Assembly (NCBI RefSeq): GCF_900108045.1 | Contig: NZ_FNUK01000009.1 | Location: 1-64,000 of the forward strand | Source of the DNA: Caloramator fervidus | Lineage (GTDB): Bacteria > Bacillota > Clostridia > Clostridiales > Caloramatoraceae | Length of the DNA stretch: 64,000 nt | Direction: 5' to 3' | Shown: positions 63,092-64,000 of the stretch, in pieces | Position numbering within the stretch: the stretch's first letter is position 1 | Layout of the letters: each line of letters begins with the position of its first letter | Notes under the pieces: generated by a model | Databases searched by the model: none | What the model was told of the DNA's origin: nothing | What the model saw: the letters and a program-made list of their open reading frames with translations, nothing else | Program-made: the position numbers and the translations under genes

Positions 63092-63822
63092 TCTCCCATC
63101 TCCTCAATAATTATATCAGAAAAATTGACTTCTTGATAAACTACAATGTGTCTTAATTTTATAAGCTCCAACATAGCTAAAAATGTCACAATAATTTCTA
63201 ATTTTGTTTTTGCAACAGCAAAAAAGTCCTTAAAGTACATTTTCTTTTTAACCTTAATTAATCTTAATATTTCATCCATTTTATCTTCTATCTTATACTC
63301 ATCATGATCTATATTTTGAGGAATATTAGATTTTTTATTTTGCCTTTTTTCATATGAATCCATTACTTTTTTAAAAGCATGCATTAAATTCTCAAGGTTT
63401 ATATTCTTTAAAAACACATCCCTATTATCCTTTATGTCATCAATAATTTCAGGTGCTTTAAAATAAATCTCATAATCCTGTGTTATTTCCCGTAAAAAAT
63501 TAGCAAACTCTTTAAATTTTTTATATTCTATAAGTTTTTCCACAAGTTCAGTTCTTGGATCTTGATCCACGGCCTCTTCGCTATTAGTTTTAGGCTTAGG
63601 TAAAAGCATTTTTGATTTTATTTCCAATAAAGTAGCCGCCATAACAATAAACTCGCTAGCTATTTCTAAATCTAACTCCTCCATAGCTTTAAGATATTCT
63701 AGATATTGCTCTGTAATTTCTGCTATGGGTATATCATATATATCAACCTCTGACTTTTTAATTAAGTGAAGCAAAAGATCTAATGGACCTTCAAATATAT
63801 CCAATTTAACATTTATTGACAT
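63088..63822 (-). CDS. scpA: Segregation and condensation protein A
   Basis: Kleisin subunit of the SMC condensin, 244 residues, bridging SMC heads. It begins INVKLDIFEGPLDLLLHLI, the conserved N-terminus, then IAEITEQYLEYL and a winged-helix C-terminus (FAVAKTKLEIIVTFLAMLELIKL in the last 45 residues). The start is ATG at 63822, after AGGTGATCTT; the open frame extends ten codons back into the preceding gene. smc is not in the window. Confidence 0.96.
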   Translation of the reverse strand: MSINVKLDIFEGPLDLLLHLIKKSEVDIYDIPIAEITEQYLEYLKAMEELDLEIASEFIVMAATLLEIKSKMLLPKPKTNSEEAVDQDPRTELVEKLIEYKKFKEFANFLREITQDYEIYFKAPEIIDDIKDNRDVFLKNINLENLMHAFKKVMDSYEKRQNKKSNIPQNIDHDEYKIEDKMDEILRLIKVKKKMYFKDFFAVAKTKLEIIVTFLAMLELIKLRHIVVYQEVNFSDIIIEEMGE

Positions 63823-63826
63823 AAGA

Positions 63827-64000
63827 TCACCTGCTAACCATTTGTAGTGCAATAGTTATTATACCATTTATAACAAACTGTATCATATTTGATACAAAAA
63901 TTTTTACTGGAGGAAACATTAAAAGTAAAAACAATATAAAAATACCTTTATCCTCCAAATAATAAACAATATCAGATATTTTTCCTTTAAATATTTCTGC
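63827..64000 (-). CDS. C-terminal end of a membrane protein, possibly a site-2 protease
   Basis: The last 57 codons of a gene entering from the right edge. The reading frame has a charged stretch (AEIFKGKISDIVYYLEDKG), one hydrophobic helix (IFILFLLLMFPPVKIF) and a hydrophobic tail ending ALQMVSR before TGA at 63829-63827. The stop overlaps the scpA ribosome binding site. In Clostridia the gene before scpA is often an M50 site-2 protease with such a hydrophobic end, so that is the best guess; no catalytic motif is inside the window. Confidence 0.6.
   Translation of the reverse strand, partial: AEIFKGKISDIVYYLEDKGIFILFLLLMFPPVKIFVSNMIQFVINGIITIALQMVSR

Overview
The window comes from a low-GC (AT-rich), anaerobic, endospore-forming member of the Clostridia. 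Evidence: spore genes (spoIIP, gpr, yqfC/yqfD, ytfJ/gerW, a cotS-like kinase, a dacF-type carboxypeptidase), a class A RNase P RNA, an HrcA/CIRCE heat-shock operon, a T-box, and a Firmicutes-style gene order. The order resembles Clostridiaceae such as Clostridium or Caloramator, but the genus cannot be fixed from sequence alone. All but three protein genes lie on the minus strand; rpsT, a cotS-like gene and one orphan are on the plus strand. No tRNA, rRNA operon, CRISPR array, prophage or intact insertion sequence was found.

Layout, left to right. 1-14.4 kb is the accessory part: proS with a proline T-box; a small orphan membrane protein; a TetR-controlled pair of a heptad-repeat secreted protein and an MMPL exporter; an orphan plus-strand gene; thrC-thrB; an ADP-ribosylglycohydrolase; and a cluster DUF969-DUF979-pcp-gamma-glutamylcyclotransferase that looks devoted to 5-oxoproline/pyroglutamyl compounds. 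Four copies of a short repeat sit behind the 3' ends of transcription units here. 14.4-20.8 kb holds rnpB and the macromolecular synthesis operon (dnaG-rpoD-trmK-nif3) preceded by dgt. 21-25.4 kb holds the cotS-like gene, ppdK and a CcpN-like regulator.

25.5-50.4 kb is a long stretch of conserved Firmicutes synteny, read leftward from rpsT: gpr-spoIIP-lepA-hemW-(GGDEF)-hrcA-grpE-dnaK-dnaJ-prmA-rsmE-mtaB-hit-rpsU-yqeY-yqfC-yqfD-phoH-pgpH-ybeY-dgkA/PAP2-cdd-era-recO-DUF4342. It links translation fidelity, protein folding, ribosome maturation, signalling and sporulation. rpsT marks its right edge, convergent with holA-comEC.

50.4-64 kb holds holA, comEC, an orphan, an ECF transporter S component with a palindrome in its leader, a P-type cation ATPase behind a yybP-ykoY (Mn2+) riboswitch, a VTT/TVP38 protein, an uncharacterised flavoprotein/iron-sulfur pair, and the chromosome segregation/spore block scpA-scpB-DUF2953-ytfJ-dacF. 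The window ends inside a membrane protein gene.

The most interesting points are the 5-oxoproline cluster, the flavoprotein pair with an unusual eight-cysteine N-terminus, the Mn2+-riboswitch-controlled ATPase that a homology call alone would name a Ca2+ pump, the DgkA-PAP2 fusion, and the 3'-end-associated repeat family. No clearly new defence or mobile system was seen. Many starts were moved inward, several to TTG or GTG, because the Shine-Dalgarno sequence lies inside the longest open frame.
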